Counted from the first letter of the stretch, positions 19,982 to 28,947 are shown. The stretch is 64,000 nt of DNA from an uncultured Alphaproteobacteria bacterium (GCA_902518505.1 CABYGG010000001.1:1-64000); one strand, 5' to 3'. Notes: generated from the letters alone by a model not told the origin. Translations and numbers: made by a program.

Positions 19982-21121
19982 TTAGCCTTTTACTGATCCA
20001 GCTACAAGCCCCCTTATAAAATATCTTTGAAGGGAAAAGAAAATAAATAAAGGTACCGTCATTGATACAAAGGCACCTGTTGTTAAAATTTCCCAATTTT
20101 CTCCTCTCGATCCAAGAAGTTCTTTTAACTTTGCTGTTAAAATAATTTCACTTGGATGCTTGTCTAAAAAAACTAAACCAACAAGCAAATCATTCCACAC
20201 CCATAAAAATTGTAATATGAAAATCGATGCAAAAGAGGGTATTGATAATGGTACTACTATTTTTATAAAAGTATCATAATGCGTCGCTCCATCAACTCTA
20301 GCTGCCTCGATCATTTCGCTAGGTAGTGTTTTTAGAAAATTCCATAATAAAAAAGTAGTTGATGCAAGACCAAATCCAGTATGTGCCATCCAAATACCAG
20401 GATAAGATTTAGCAGAGACACCGAATAATGCCCCAAAGTCATTGTATATTGTTAGTACAGGTATTAAGCACATTTGCAACGGAACAACAAGAGAGGCTAT
20501 TATAGTAGCTAATAAAAGATCTCTACCGTAAAATTTCATCCAAGTAAGTGCATACGCAAAATAAGAACAGATAATTAAAGGTATTAAAGTTGCAGGAAGC
20601 GCTACTGCAAATGTATTTAAAAACGCCTGCCCTAACCCCTCTTTAAGAAGCACCTCTTTATAATTATTTAATGTAAAGCTTGGAGGACTCTTTGCGGATA
20701 CAAAAATTCTTTTGCCTTTTTTCTTTTTAAACTCTTCTTTTGATTTCCAAATATAATCACCATTTTCAAAAACTGTAATTTCTGTTTCATCTTTAAATAA
20801 TGCGGTCTCACCAACCTCATATTCGTCAATGTTCTTAGATGTAACTCCAAACCGATAAATCTCTTTACCCTGATTTTCATCAAATAAATTACTTTTTATA
20901 AAATAATAATCTCCTTCTTTGATTTGTTCTTCTTTACCTTTTGTACGATATATTTCATTGACTTCAGTGGTGGTAAATGATGTCCACCACCCACTTATAG
21001 CTAAAACATCCTTATCTCTTAGAGAGCTGATAAATAGCCCAAATGTTGGAACAATCCATGCTATTACGAATAGTAATAACAAAAGTTGAGAGAATACTGA
21101 AGTAAAGGTAAGTTTTCTCAT
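19982..21121 (-). CDS. ABC transporter permease, AglG-like
   Basis: This 379-residue inner-membrane permease is of the MalG type. It has the EAA motif EAARVDGATHYDTFIKIVVP and ends in FIRGLVAGSVKG. It carries a hydrophilic insertion of about 100 residues between the first helix and the second (roughly residues 45-150). A similar insertion makes AglG alpha-glucoside permeases longer than ordinary MalG proteins. It overlaps the AglF-like gene by 4 bases. Confidence 0.88.
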   Translation of the reverse strand: MRKLTFTSVFSQLLLLLFVIAWIVPTFGLFISSLRDKDVLAISGWWTSFTTTEVNEIYRTKGKEEQIKEGDYYFIKSNLFDENQGKEIYRFGVTSKNIDEYEVGETALFKDETEITVFENGDYIWKSKEEFKKKKGKRIFVSAKSPPSFTLNNYKEVLLKEGLGQAFLNTFAVALPATLIPLIICSYFAYALTWMKFYGRDLLLATIIASLVVPLQMCLIPVLTIYNDFGALFGVSAKSYPGIWMAHTGFGLASTTFLLWNFLKTLPSEMIEAARVDGATHYDTFIKIVVPLSIPSFASIFILQFLWVWNDLLVGLVFLDKHPSEIILTAKLKELLGSRGENWEILTTGAFVSMTVPLFIFFSLQRYFIRGLVAGSVKG

Positions 21122-22101
21122 ACTTTTTGGTCTTGTTTATGTCTGTATAGGTTCCAAGCTAATATTGGGATAACTCCAATCAAGATACAAAAAGCGAGTA
21201 CACTACCTCTACCTGAGTCACCACCACCTCTGAACATCCAATCGTACATTAAATTTGCCAGAACCTCAGTTTGCCATTGACCATTGGTCATTGCATAAAT
21301 AATGTCAAAAACTTTTAAAACTAGAATTGTAATTATCGTCCAAATTACCAAGATTGTTTGTTCAAGATATGGAATGATAATTGACCAAAAAATTTTCAAT
21401 TCACTTGCACCATCTATCCTAGCGGCGTCTAATGTTTCATTAGGAATACTCCTCAGTGCTGCACTAAAAATGACTAGGGCAAGACCAGTTTGTATCCATA
21501 TCATAATAGCCATTAAAAAAAGATTATTCCATACAGGTATTGTTAACCATGCTTGTGGTTCAAAACCCAAAGCAACTGCTATAGCATTTAAAAGTCCAAT
21601 TTGTTGATCACCAGGCCCTCTGTAGTCATACATAAATTTCCATATCACACCTGCTCCGACAAATGAGATTGCCATAGGCATAAAAATAATTGACTTTGCT
21701 ATTGATCCCCACCAAATCCTATCTGCTAAATTCGCGATTACTAAACCAAAAAAAGTACTTAAAGTTGGAACAACAATTAACCAGCCTAAATTATTAATGA
21801 TACTTCTTTTAAAATCAGGATCATTAATAGCCCATGTATAATTAAAAAGTCCCACAAAGTTTTCACCCACTTTATCGAAAAAACTCAATCTTATAGTTTC
21901 AAATACAGGATAAATAATAAAAACAAATAACACTATAAAAGCAGGTGCTATAAAAATGATAACCCTTATAGAATTTTCAAAAGCAAAATTTTTTGATGCT
22001 TTTACCCTAAAATAATCCAGTAAAAAATTTGATAAGTGAAAAAATAGTACAAAAAAGAGAACTCCAATAAGAACAGTAATTGCAAGGGAGAAAATACTCA
22101 T
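21118..22101 (-). CDS. ABC transporter permease, AglF-like
   Basis: This 327-residue MalF-type permease has an extra N-terminal helix and then the core helices starting at VIIFIAPAFIVLFVFIIYPVF. The EAA-like loop DAARIDGASELKIFWSIIIP is present. The extra N-terminal segment and the neighbour with a large periplasmic insertion match the AglF/AglG pair of rhizobial alpha-glucoside transporters. The assignment to that subfamily rests on this architecture. Confidence 0.87.
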   Translation of the reverse strand: MSIFSLAITVLIGVLFFVLFFHLSNFLLDYFRVKASKNFAFENSIRVIIFIAPAFIVLFVFIIYPVFETIRLSFFDKVGENFVGLFNYTWAINDPDFKRSIINNLGWLIVVPTLSTFFGLVIANLADRIWWGSIAKSIIFMPMAISFVGAGVIWKFMYDYRGPGDQQIGLLNAIAVALGFEPQAWLTIPVWNNLFLMAIMIWIQTGLALVIFSAALRSIPNETLDAARIDGASELKIFWSIIIPYLEQTILVIWTIITILVLKVFDIIYAMTNGQWQTEVLANLMYDWMFRGGGDSGRGSVLAFCILIGVIPILAWNLYRHKQDQKV

Positions 22102-22166
22102 TGTATTAGAAAGATGCTAAGGGCAAATATACTATTCGCCCTTAGATAAGAAAATTACTTTTTTAC

Positions 22167-23477
22167 TTACTGACCAGCTTCCCAGCTAGCTTGGATCTCG
22201 TCTGCTACATCTTTAGCTGATTTACCATTAGTATAATCAACCATACCGGTCCAGAAAGATCCTGCGCCAACCCAACCAGGCATTAAGTCTGATCCGTCAA
22301 ACCTGAAAGTTGTTGCATTCATTAGGATTTCATGAAGACCTCTAAATGTATCACTAGAGTATTTGCTAGTATCAACATACTTATGAGGTGTCAAGAAACC
22401 ACCTTTTTCCATGAATCTTTCGTTAGCTTCAGGGTGAAGCAAGAACTTCATGAATTCGGTAGTAATAGGTCTGTCATTAGTTGGGGCCATTAAAGTCCCT
22501 GCACCTAAAACAGGCTTACCTAGGTCTTGAGATGCAAATGGTGGAAAGTAAAAGAAATCATAATCCACACCAGCTTCTGCGCCTTCAGGAAAGAAAGCCG
22601 GAATAAAGCTAGCTTGTCTATGCATCATGCACTCCGCAGGAGAAGTAAACAATCCGTTTGGAGAGTCTCTGAAGTCAGTTGTTGCAACAGCTTTTGTACC
22701 ACCGTTAACATATGAGTCATTTAATGCAATTGATCCAAAGAAATCCATAGCATCAATAACTCTTTGATCATTGAACTTCATTTCATTTGAAACCCACTGA
22801 TCATAAGTGTTTGGTGAGTGTGTTCTCAACATAATATCTTCCATCCAGTCTGTGGCTGGCCATCCAGTAGCACCACCCGAACCTAAACCTATACAGAAAG
22901 GAGTATTACCATCACTTACCATTTGGTCAGCTAATGCTAATAAATCCTCCATAGTTTCTGGTATTTCATAACCGTTGTCCTCAAAGTTATCTGGTGAATA
23001 CCAAACTAAGCTTTTAACATTTACTCTATAAAAGACTCCGTAGAATTTTTCAAATCCAACTGGATCTTTATATGTTGTAAGATCAACCCAAGATTGTCCC
23101 GCAGCATAATTGTCTAGAACCATTTGTTTGACATCGTCTCCTAATGGAGATAAACAACCAGTTGCAGCAATATTTGCGGCTAATCCTGGTTGAGGGAATA
23201 CAGCTATATCTGCTGGGCTACCCGCTTGGCAGTCAATATTAATAATTGATTCAAATTCATCAGAACCACCATACTCGACAGTCGCTCCAGTTGCTGCTTC
23301 AAAAATTGATATGACATCCCTGAAATCATCATCTTGTGGTGCCAACCATGGACCAAAGATTGTTAATTTTTCTCCCGACAGGTCAGGGCCTGTATATGCG
23401 TGAGAACCAGCATTTGCATAGCTTGCTCCAAACAAAGATAAAGCTATCAAAGCCGTAAGTGTTTTAATTAATTTCAT
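22167..23477 (-). CDS. Sugar ABC transporter binding protein, AglE-like
   Basis: This 436-residue solute-binding protein has a clear signal peptide (residues 1-23, ending SYANA). The start at 23477 is fixed by an AGGAGGAGG ribosome-binding site. It includes DIAVFPQPGLAANIAATGC and a large C-terminal lobe, as in AglE-type alpha-glucoside binders. It is the first gene of the leftward transport operon, and the 177 bases upstream (23478-23654) should hold its promoter. The ligand is inferred only. Confidence 0.9.
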   Translation of the reverse strand: MKLIKTLTALIALSLFGASYANAGSHAYTGPDLSGEKLTIFGPWLAPQDDDFRDVISIFEAATGATVEYGGSDEFESIINIDCQAGSPADIAVFPQPGLAANIAATGCLSPLGDDVKQMVLDNYAAGQSWVDLTTYKDPVGFEKFYGVFYRVNVKSLVWYSPDNFEDNGYEIPETMEDLLALADQMVSDGNTPFCIGLGSGGATGWPATDWMEDIMLRTHSPNTYDQWVSNEMKFNDQRVIDAMDFFGSIALNDSYVNGGTKAVATTDFRDSPNGLFTSPAECMMHRQASFIPAFFPEGAEAGVDYDFFYFPPFASQDLGKPVLGAGTLMAPTNDRPITTEFMKFLLHPEANERFMEKGGFLTPHKYVDTSKYSSDTFRGLHEILMNATTFRFDGSDLMPGWVGAGSFWTGMVDYTNGKSAKDVADEIQASWEAGQ

Positions 23478-23654
23478 AGAAATCCTCCTCCTATAAAAAT
23501 GTATTATTGAATTTAACAAAATGAGAATGATTTCATACACATTAAAAGCTTAAACAATATGCAATTTACTGATATCAAAAGATCAATATTATCAACCTTT
23601 AATCATATTAAATTTACTTTTTAGGGATATTAAATAGATTAGCTATGTTTAAAA

Positions 23655-24137
23655 TTAATGTTTAGTTATGGTATCGTATTTTTTCTGTATTGACTCAGGC
23701 CAAACAGATTTCATGTAAGCTAAAATAGACCATATGTCATTGTCATTTAATTTGTCGTTACCTTGCATTTTACCATCGTAGTTTTCATTATAAATTTTAA
23801 ATCCATACCTAATTATATTAAAGAGTTGTTCTTGACTGTGATGCCATGTATGACCTGTCCCATTTAAGGGTGGGGAGAGGTTATGACCATCTTTATCTTT
23901 TTTAGTACTCCAGTTAGGTTGACCCTGCAAATTGTCACCATGACATGATGCACAATGAGTTACATAAAGAGATTTACCTAAGTTAATTTGACTAATTAAT
24001 TTTTCATCAATTTCGATATTAGTTATTTCAATATTATCATTTTCTTTTTTATTAGGGTTTAAAAAATACAGAAGAGAAATTATTATCACTGCGAAACCAA
24101 TAACAAATATTAAAATTCTTTTTAAAAGAAACGACAA
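23655..24137 (-). CDS. Membrane-anchored c-type cytochrome
   Basis: This 160-residue protein has one N-terminal membrane helix (about residues 5-25) and a periplasmic cytochrome c domain. The heme motif is CASCH (Cys62, Cys65, His66), and Met124 in YDGKMQG is the probable sixth ligand. It lies 5 bases downstream of the CsoR-like gene in the same direction, so metal-responsive expression is likely. Its electron-transfer partner is unknown. Confidence 0.88.
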   Translation of the reverse strand: MSFLLKRILIFVIGFAVIIISLLYFLNPNKKENDNIEITNIEIDEKLISQINLGKSLYVTHCASCHGDNLQGQPNWSTKKDKDGHNLSPPLNGTGHTWHHSQEQLFNIIRYGFKIYNENYDGKMQGNDKLNDNDIWSILAYMKSVWPESIQKKYDTITKH

Positions 24138-24142
24138 TGTTA

Positions 24143-24436
24143 TTAATTATTAAATTTTCTAAGTAAATCTTGTAATTCTTCTATTTTTTGTTTTTTTTGT
24201 TTGTCGTTTTTTTTCATAGCATCTACAACGCAGTGGTCAATGTGCTTATTAAGTATGTTATTTTCTAGAGATTTTATTGCTGAAGTTATGGCTCTTGTTT
24301 GTTGTAAAATTTCAAGACAATATCGTTTTTCAACAATCATTTTTTCAACGCCTTTAAGCTGACCATGAATTCGATTAATGCGATGAATATTTTTAATATG
24401 ATCTGGATTTTTATTTATTTTAATAATATTTGACAT
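24143..24436 (-). CDS. csoR: CsoR-family copper-sensing repressor
   Basis: This 97-residue all-helical regulator belongs to the CsoR/RcnR/FrmR family. The metal residues are Cys40, His65 and Cys69. The spacing (25, then 4) equals the Cys-His-Cys copper(I) site of Mycobacterium CsoR, whereas RcnR has His at the last position and FrmR lacks the full set. Tyr39 precedes Cys40 as in CsoR. It would repress the divergent promoter until Cu(I) binds. The symbol rests on these ligands. Confidence 0.85.
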   Translation of the reverse strand: MSNIIKINKNPDHIKNIHRINRIHGQLKGVEKMIVEKRYCLEILQQTRAITSAIKSLENNILNKHIDHCVVDAMKKNDKQKKQKIEELQDLLRKFNN

Positions 24437-24447
24437 AAATGTACTAT

Positions 24448-24467
24448 ACTATATACCAGTATATAGT
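24448..24467. promoter_or_regulatory. Palindromic CsoR-type operator
   Basis: ACTATATAC-CA-GTATATAGT is a perfect 9-bp inverted repeat with a 2-base centre. It lies between the csoR-like start (24436, leftward) and the DUF4396 start (24481, rightward). CsoR-family operators are short palindromes at such divergent promoters, so this is the likely autoregulatory site, although it lacks the long central G/C tract of classical sites. Confidence 0.65.
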
Positions 24468-24480
24468 AAATATAAAAATA

Positions 24481-24927
24481 ATGCTTGTATCAACTCTCAC
24501 CAACTTTAATTGGAAATGTAAACACACATGGAAAAAAAGTGCTCATAATACTAAATGGTGTTTAATTGGATGTGCCATAGGAGATCTTGGTACGATATTC
24601 TATTTTCAAATTAATGAAATTGCTTGGCCTACCTTAAATATAATGATTTTAGCAATTATTAATGGACTGATTACTAGCATTATCCTGGAAACAATAATTC
24701 TTTTAAGGCAAAATTTTTCTTTAAGACAGGCAATTAGTACTGCTCTTGGAATGAGCTTTATCTCTATGATATCAATGGAAATAGCTATGAATGCTACAGA
24801 TGTAATTTTAACGGGAGGGGCAATGCTTACTTGGTGGGTCGTTCCTATAATGCTTTTTGTTGGTTTTATTACTCCATGGCCCTATAATTATTGGCGTTTA
24901 AAAAAGTACAATATTGCGTGTCACTAA
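24481..24927 (+). CDS. DUF4396 membrane protein
   Basis: This 148-residue membrane protein has about four helices and the HNTKWCLIGCAIGDLGTI motif typical of DUF4396. The family is often found near copper-resistance genes, but its function is unproven. The ATG at 24481 is chosen because an upstream in-frame start would lie inside the palindrome. It is divergent from the CsoR-like repressor and is probably controlled by it. Confidence 0.8.
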   Translation: MLVSTLTNFNWKCKHTWKKSAHNTKWCLIGCAIGDLGTIFYFQINEIAWPTLNIMILAIINGLITSIILETIILLRQNFSLRQAISTALGMSFISMISMEIAMNATDVILTGGAMLTWWVVPIMLFVGFITPWPYNYWRLKKYNIACH

Positions 24928-25385
24928 AATTTTCTATTATTTACCTAGTTTCCTCAGTATTTTTACTCGTAAATAACCTATTTGCTTCTCATGTCACTGT
25001 AGTTGATGGAGATACAATTAAATTAGGTGATGTTAAGATACGTTTTAGTGGAATAGATGCTCCTGAAATTAATCAGACGTGTGTTGCAAGTGAAGGAAAG
25101 GTTGCTTGTGGAAAAATATCAAAAGATATTTTACTTACAAAAGTTACAAATAATAAAATTAGTTGTACAGATGAGGGAAAAGATTTTTATGGAAGAGTTT
25201 TAGGTGAGTGCTTTGTCAATGGAGAGTCATTAAGTAGTTATTTAGTTAGAGAGGGCTTTGCGTTTGCATATAGAAAATATTCAGACAAATTTATTTTAGA
25301 TGAGGAGTATGCTAAATCAAATAGGCTTGGAATGTGGTCTATGAAATTTGAATATCCATGGGATTACCGAAAAAGTAATAATTGA
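24918..25385 (+). CDS. Secreted thermonuclease-like (SNase) protein
   Basis: The product (155 residues from the GTG at 24918) has a signal-like N-terminus and then a staphylococcal-nuclease fold. VVDGDTIKL carries the Ca-binding aspartates, IRFSGIDAPE the first catalytic Arg and FYGRVLGEC the second. Such proteins cleave DNA or RNA outside the cytoplasm. It overlaps the DUF4396 gene by 10 bases. The start is uncertain because there is no good ribosome-binding site. Confidence 0.85.
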   Translation: MSLKFSIIYLVSSVFLLVNNLFASHVTVVDGDTIKLGDVKIRFSGIDAPEINQTCVASEGKVACGKISKDILLTKVTNNKISCTDEGKDFYGRVLGECFVNGESLSSYLVREGFAFAYRKYSDKFILDEEYAKSNRLGMWSMKFEYPWDYRKSNN

Positions 25386-26605
25386 GAGATAATAAACAAA
25401 TTGCAGTAATTGGCGCTGGAATTGTTGGTCTCAGCACTTCTTATTATTTACAGTCATCAGGCCATCAGGTTACAATATTTGATCAGAATGATCCTGGCTC
25501 GGGAACTTCGAGAGGACATGCCAGTGTGATTGCAGATTACGGTGTTCCTGCATTAAATCAGCCTGATATTTGGAAAAATTTATTTCGATATACTTTTTTC
25601 AACAACTCTCCACTGTCTATAAAATGGTCTTATTTACCTAAAATGTTTCCTTGGATCTTTAAATTTCTTCAAAATTGTAATTCAAACTCAATGAACTATA
25701 CAGCAGAGCATATGACAAGCCTTTTAAAGAATGCTTTACAGTCTTATGAGACATTGCTTGGTGAAATTGGGGCTACGGATTTAGTGACACATAAAGGAGT
25801 TTTATATGTTTGGATTAATGAAAAAGAAAAACCAACTTATGACCAAATAGAAATAAGAAAAAAAAATAATGTTGAGCAAGTTAGTCTCTCCAAAGATGAG
25901 ATCATAGATCTCGAGCCAAATTTAAGTAGCAGCATTAAAGGAGGTTGGTATTTTCCTCGCGCACATCATACTTTAAATCCAGATAAGATTTTAAATAAGT
26001 TATTTTTAAAGTTCACTGAAAAAATGGGAAAATTTTTAAAGGAAAAGGTTGTATCAGTAAATCATAGTTTTGGAAAATTCAGTATCAATAATAAAAATTA
26101 TGACTGTTTGATTGTTTGTGGAGGAGCTTTTTCAAAAGATTTAGTTAATCAACTAGAAAATAAAAGTATACCTCTTGAAACAGAAAGAGGTTACCATTTA
26201 GAGTTTCTTGGAACTCAAGATTATTTAACTCGTCCGACCTGTCTGGTTGACTCAGGTATGTACTTAACTCCTCTTGAATATGGAATTAGAGCTGCAGGTA
26301 CAGTGGAACTAGCCGGTACAACAAAAAAGGTGAATAAATCAAGGCTTAATTATATTCATCATTATGCACAACAATTAATTCCAAAACTTCAAGAATATCA
26401 AAATTCATGGTTAGGCTACAGACCAACTCTCCCAGATTGTTTGCCAATAATTAGTAAGTCCCCAAGTCTTGAAAATCTTTATTACGGTTTTGGACATAAT
26501 CACTTAGGTTGGACTTTAGGCCCAATCACTGGAAAAGTAATTACTGGGCTAGTGAACGATGAGACACCACATAATCCAGCTTTCTCGATTGATAGGTATT
26601 TATAG
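25382..26605 (+). CDS. D-amino acid dehydrogenase-like FAD oxidoreductase
   Basis: This 407-residue DAO-family flavoenzyme starts with IAVIGAGIVGLSTSYYL, the FAD-binding motif, and ends with GFGHNHLGWTLGPITGK, typical of DadA. DadA-type enzymes deaminate D-amino acids and pass electrons to the quinone pool. The TTG start overlaps the nuclease stop by 4 bases. No alanine racemase lies nearby, so the natural substrate is open. Confidence 0.85.
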   Translation: MRDNKQIAVIGAGIVGLSTSYYLQSSGHQVTIFDQNDPGSGTSRGHASVIADYGVPALNQPDIWKNLFRYTFFNNSPLSIKWSYLPKMFPWIFKFLQNCNSNSMNYTAEHMTSLLKNALQSYETLLGEIGATDLVTHKGVLYVWINEKEKPTYDQIEIRKKNNVEQVSLSKDEIIDLEPNLSSSIKGGWYFPRAHHTLNPDKILNKLFLKFTEKMGKFLKEKVVSVNHSFGKFSINNKNYDCLIVCGGAFSKDLVNQLENKSIPLETERGYHLEFLGTQDYLTRPTCLVDSGMYLTPLEYGIRAAGTVELAGTTKKVNKSRLNYIHHYAQQLIPKLQEYQNSWLGYRPTLPDCLPIISKSPSLENLYYGFGHNHLGWTLGPITGKVITGLVNDETPHNPAFSIDRYL

Positions 26606-27174
26606 TGAATTTAAAATCTTTAATTCTCATTGTTGCTTTTTTAATTCCATTAAAGTTACTTTCTGACTCACTAGATCAAGATTACTGTGTTGGCTACTTA
26701 GAGGAAGTATACTGGTCTTTAGATCCTATTGAAGAGGTTGAAATACGAGAAAAAATAATTGAATTCTTCAACGATAATTTTGAAGGTGCAAAAAACTTAG
26801 ATTATGACTTATATTATGACTCCCAATCTAAGCAATTTTTAATTGATTTGGACGGTGTAGATATTAGTAAATATAAAAAAGTCAATTATCCTAATTTTGA
26901 AATCTTAGTATTAGATGCATATATCAATCTATTTAAGGGAGATGGAATAAACTATTGTCCTGCATTTTGGGATAATTGTAGTGAGGAGTCATTGAATTCT
27001 TTTTTTCAAGCCTCAGAGGATTTTAGTCAATCTTGGAGTGGCGAGGAAAATGCAATGAAATTTCTCAAAGATCACTTCGTCAATCACCATTGCACCATGT
27101 ATCTTGATACCTCTATTGATCAAAAGACTTTCATAAGCGATCTCAATATTTTAATTAATGAATTAACCAAATAA
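26605..27174 (+). CDS. Secreted protein of unknown function
   Basis: This 189-residue protein has a signal peptide (about residues 1-20). Its acidic mature part has five cysteines, enough for two disulfides. The GTG start shares one base with the stop of the DadA-like gene. No family is recognised. It marks the last gene before the accessory island. Confidence 0.6.
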   Translation: MNLKSLILIVAFLIPLKLLSDSLDQDYCVGYLEEVYWSLDPIEEVEIREKIIEFFNDNFEGAKNLDYDLYYDSQSKQFLIDLDGVDISKYKKVNYPNFEILVLDAYINLFKGDGINYCPAFWDNCSEESLNSFFQASEDFSQSWSGEENAMKFLKDHFVNHHCTMYLDTSIDQKTFISDLNILINELTK

Positions 27175-27247
27175 TTTATTAACAACTTTTTTAATTTATG
27201 CGTAACTTCTATCAAGAACTGATCTATATGTATGATATTTATCATTA

Positions 27248-27460
27248 ATGGGCTGGTGGAATGGTAAAGAGGAGTTATTTGAAAATAATGAAATTCCTTA
27301 TAATAAGTGTTCTGAATGTGGTGATTACAAGGAAGTCTCAAAGAAATATATCAATAAAATCAACGATGAAATGATTACGATTTGCTACGATTGTAGCAAA
27401 AAGCGCTATATTGAGTCGTTAATGGTGGTTTCTGCAATTGATGGAGTTGACGACCTTTGA
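27248..27460 (+). CDS. Small zinc-ribbon protein
   Basis: This 70-residue protein has two CxxC pairs (CSECG and CYDCS), separated by 22 residues, which can hold one zinc ion. The start has no strong ribosome-binding site. Its last 55 bases overlap a small membrane-protein gene on the other strand, so one of the two may be wrong; the cysteine pattern favours this one. Confidence 0.5.
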   Translation: MGWWNGKEELFENNEIPYNKCSECGDYKEVSKKYINKINDEMITICYDCSKKRYIESLMVVSAIDGVDDL

Positions 27461-27582
27461 TGGTCGTAGGTTAAGAAAAAAAATAAGACTATAAACGCAT
27501 ATAATAAGGCACCTACTATTACCACTAGAGGGATGAAACCGCTTTGATAAGACATTAATGAGACAAAGACTAGAACACTCAT
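27406..27582 (-). CDS. Small membrane protein
   Basis: The 58-residue product is dominated by a long hydrophobic segment (about residues 1-38). It starts 10 bases after the stop of the upstream leftward secreted-protein gene and could be the last gene of that operon. It overlaps the zinc-ribbon gene on the other strand. No family is recognised. Confidence 0.35.
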   Translation of the reverse strand: MSVLVFVSLMSYQSGFIPLVVIVGALLYAFIVLFFFLTYDHQRSSTPSIAETTINDSI

Positions 27583-27592
27583 AGAACTTTTT

Positions 27593-28042
27593 TTAAAAAT
27601 ACAAATACAGATAATCTTGAGCGATAATTTTTGAAGCAATAAAAACCTTTTCTGGTGGAAGCTCATCATAGCTGCTCCAACCGATGTATTTCAGAGAACC
27701 ATCTAAACCAACGAGTTTGCGGATTTCATCTAAAGACCGAAGAGGGTGACCCTCTAAAGAGAGATCGAGAAGATATGAATGGTTTTCATTTCCTTGGACA
27801 TGCAAACTCACAACTTGCCATTGATTTTGATTTTGATAGGGAAACACGTATATGTTCGACTGTGTTTCTATACTAATTGTTTGAGCGTAATTGTGTATTT
27901 GGTCATAAATTGTCTCTTTAAATAATTGCTTTGTTTCTTTATCTAAACTACCCAGCACAAAAATCGTTGACTGATTAATTTCTGCTTGAATTTGTAAAGA
28001 AAAGGTTAGGAACATGACCACAAATAATAATTTTTTAATCAT
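27593..28042 (-). CDS. Secreted protein of unknown function
   Basis: The 149-residue product starts MIKKLLFVVMFLTFSLQIQA, a clear signal peptide. The ATG overlaps the stop of the upstream gene (ATGA), with an AGGGATGG site before it, so ATG 28042 is preferred to the further ATG at 28057. The mature region has no cysteine and no family match. Confidence 0.6.
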   Translation of the reverse strand: MIKKLLFVVMFLTFSLQIQAEINQSTIFVLGSLDKETKQLFKETIYDQIHNYAQTISIETQSNIYVFPYQNQNQWQVVSLHVQGNENHSYLLDLSLEGHPLRSLDEIRKLVGLDGSLKYIGWSSYDELPPEKVFIASKIIAQDYLYLYF

Positions 28043-28566
28043 GTCCATCCCTGGCACGTATCCAAAGCGCTGTTAAGAGCAGAACTGAGTCCGTTAGCTT
28101 TCATTTCTATCTCTTGTTTTTCAAACCTGTTGAGAGGATCATTGATAGAAAATGAAATTTGTCCTCTTTTGGACAACAGGTCTTCCAGCTTGGAGAAGTG
28201 ATGTTTATAAAAACTCATTAACTCCCACCGAACGTATCCATCGGCATTCAATCGGCTTGCATCTTCGCCTTCATAAGATTGACCTGAGAGCTTCCAATCA
28301 AACGTCTCACCACTCATGACGTCAAAATCTTTGGGCTCAAATTCTCGATTGGTGTAAACTAATCGAGCATCACAACTTAAGTTTGGATCGACAATAAAAA
28401 TAATCATTTGATCTTGGTTTTCCAAGCTAAAGACTAAGTCTAAGTTTTCTTCTTGAGCCTCCATATGTATCCAATTATCAAATTCATGATGCATAGGACT
28501 GCCCTCTGCTTTCAAAGAACAATTAGTTAAAAAAACACTGATAAATAACAATAATATTGCTCTCAT
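28039..28566 (-). CDS. Secreted protein or lipoprotein of unknown function
   Basis: This 175-residue protein has a hydrophobic N-terminus with Cys16 in FLTNCS, a non-ideal lipobox. The mature domain begins with a tryptophan-containing strand and has two further cysteines, in LSCDAR and DTCQGW. That spacing loosely resembles IalB-like periplasmic proteins. The start overlaps the HTH-gene stop by one base (TAATG). It is in an operon with the HTH gene and another secreted protein. Confidence 0.6.
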   Translation of the reverse strand: MRAILLLFISVFLTNCSLKAEGSPMHHEFDNWIHMEAQEENLDLVFSLENQDQMIIFIVDPNLSCDARLVYTNREFEPKDFDVMSGETFDWKLSGQSYEGEDASRLNADGYVRWELMSFYKHHFSKLEDLLSKRGQISFSINDPLNRFEKQEIEMKANGLSSALNSALDTCQGWT

Positions 28567-28886
28567 TACTTTTTTTCTCCTGGTTTGAAATGACTCATTA
28601 AAAATTGCTTAGGAAAGGGCACTTTGAGATAAGAGGCATATTGCCTAGTAAAAAAGTAATTCAAGGGATACTGAATAAATTCTAGATTGCCATTCTCAAG
28701 AGCGTCAAGAGTGCTACGAGAATAATTCAAATGCTGCATTACATCCTCAACAGAAATATTATTTTCTTGTCTGATTTGTGCTAAACAACGCAAATACTCT
28801 TCAATATCTCTTAGGGATTGGGGTTCATTTTTTTTATTAGAGGACAACCTTCTACCTAAAGTAGGAGTAATATAATTAGACTTCAT
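28566..28886 (-). CDS. RodZ-like helix-turn-helix protein
   Basis: This 106-residue protein contains a helix-turn-helix like the N-terminal domain of RodZ: EDVMQHLNYSRSTLDALENG, then a PLNYFFTRQYASYLKV segment. It lacks the membrane helix and periplasmic domain of RodZ, so it is probably a cytoplasmic DNA-binding protein. It heads a leftward operon of secreted proteins and is divergent from a second HTH gene, which suggests local regulation. Confidence 0.65.
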   Translation of the reverse strand: MKSNYITPTLGRRLSSNKKNEPQSLRDIEEYLRCLAQIRQENNISVEDVMQHLNYSRSTLDALENGNLEFIQYPLNYFFTRQYASYLKVPFPKQFLMSHFKPGEKK

Positions 28887-28922
28887 GATAACAATAATGA
28901 GGAATTATTATTTCTACAAATA

Positions 28923-28947
28923 GTCCAAAGCTTTTTTACTTTTGGAC
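28923..28947. promoter_or_regulatory. Inverted repeat GTCCAAA-N11-TTTGGAC
   Basis: Perfect 7-bp arms flank an 11-base spacer between two divergent HTH genes. The right arm ends 45 bases before the ATG at 28993, close to the 46-47 bases by which the GTGAAA-N14-TTTCAC sites precede two genes of the other half-island. It is a plausible operator for one of the two HTH proteins. Confidence 0.5.
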
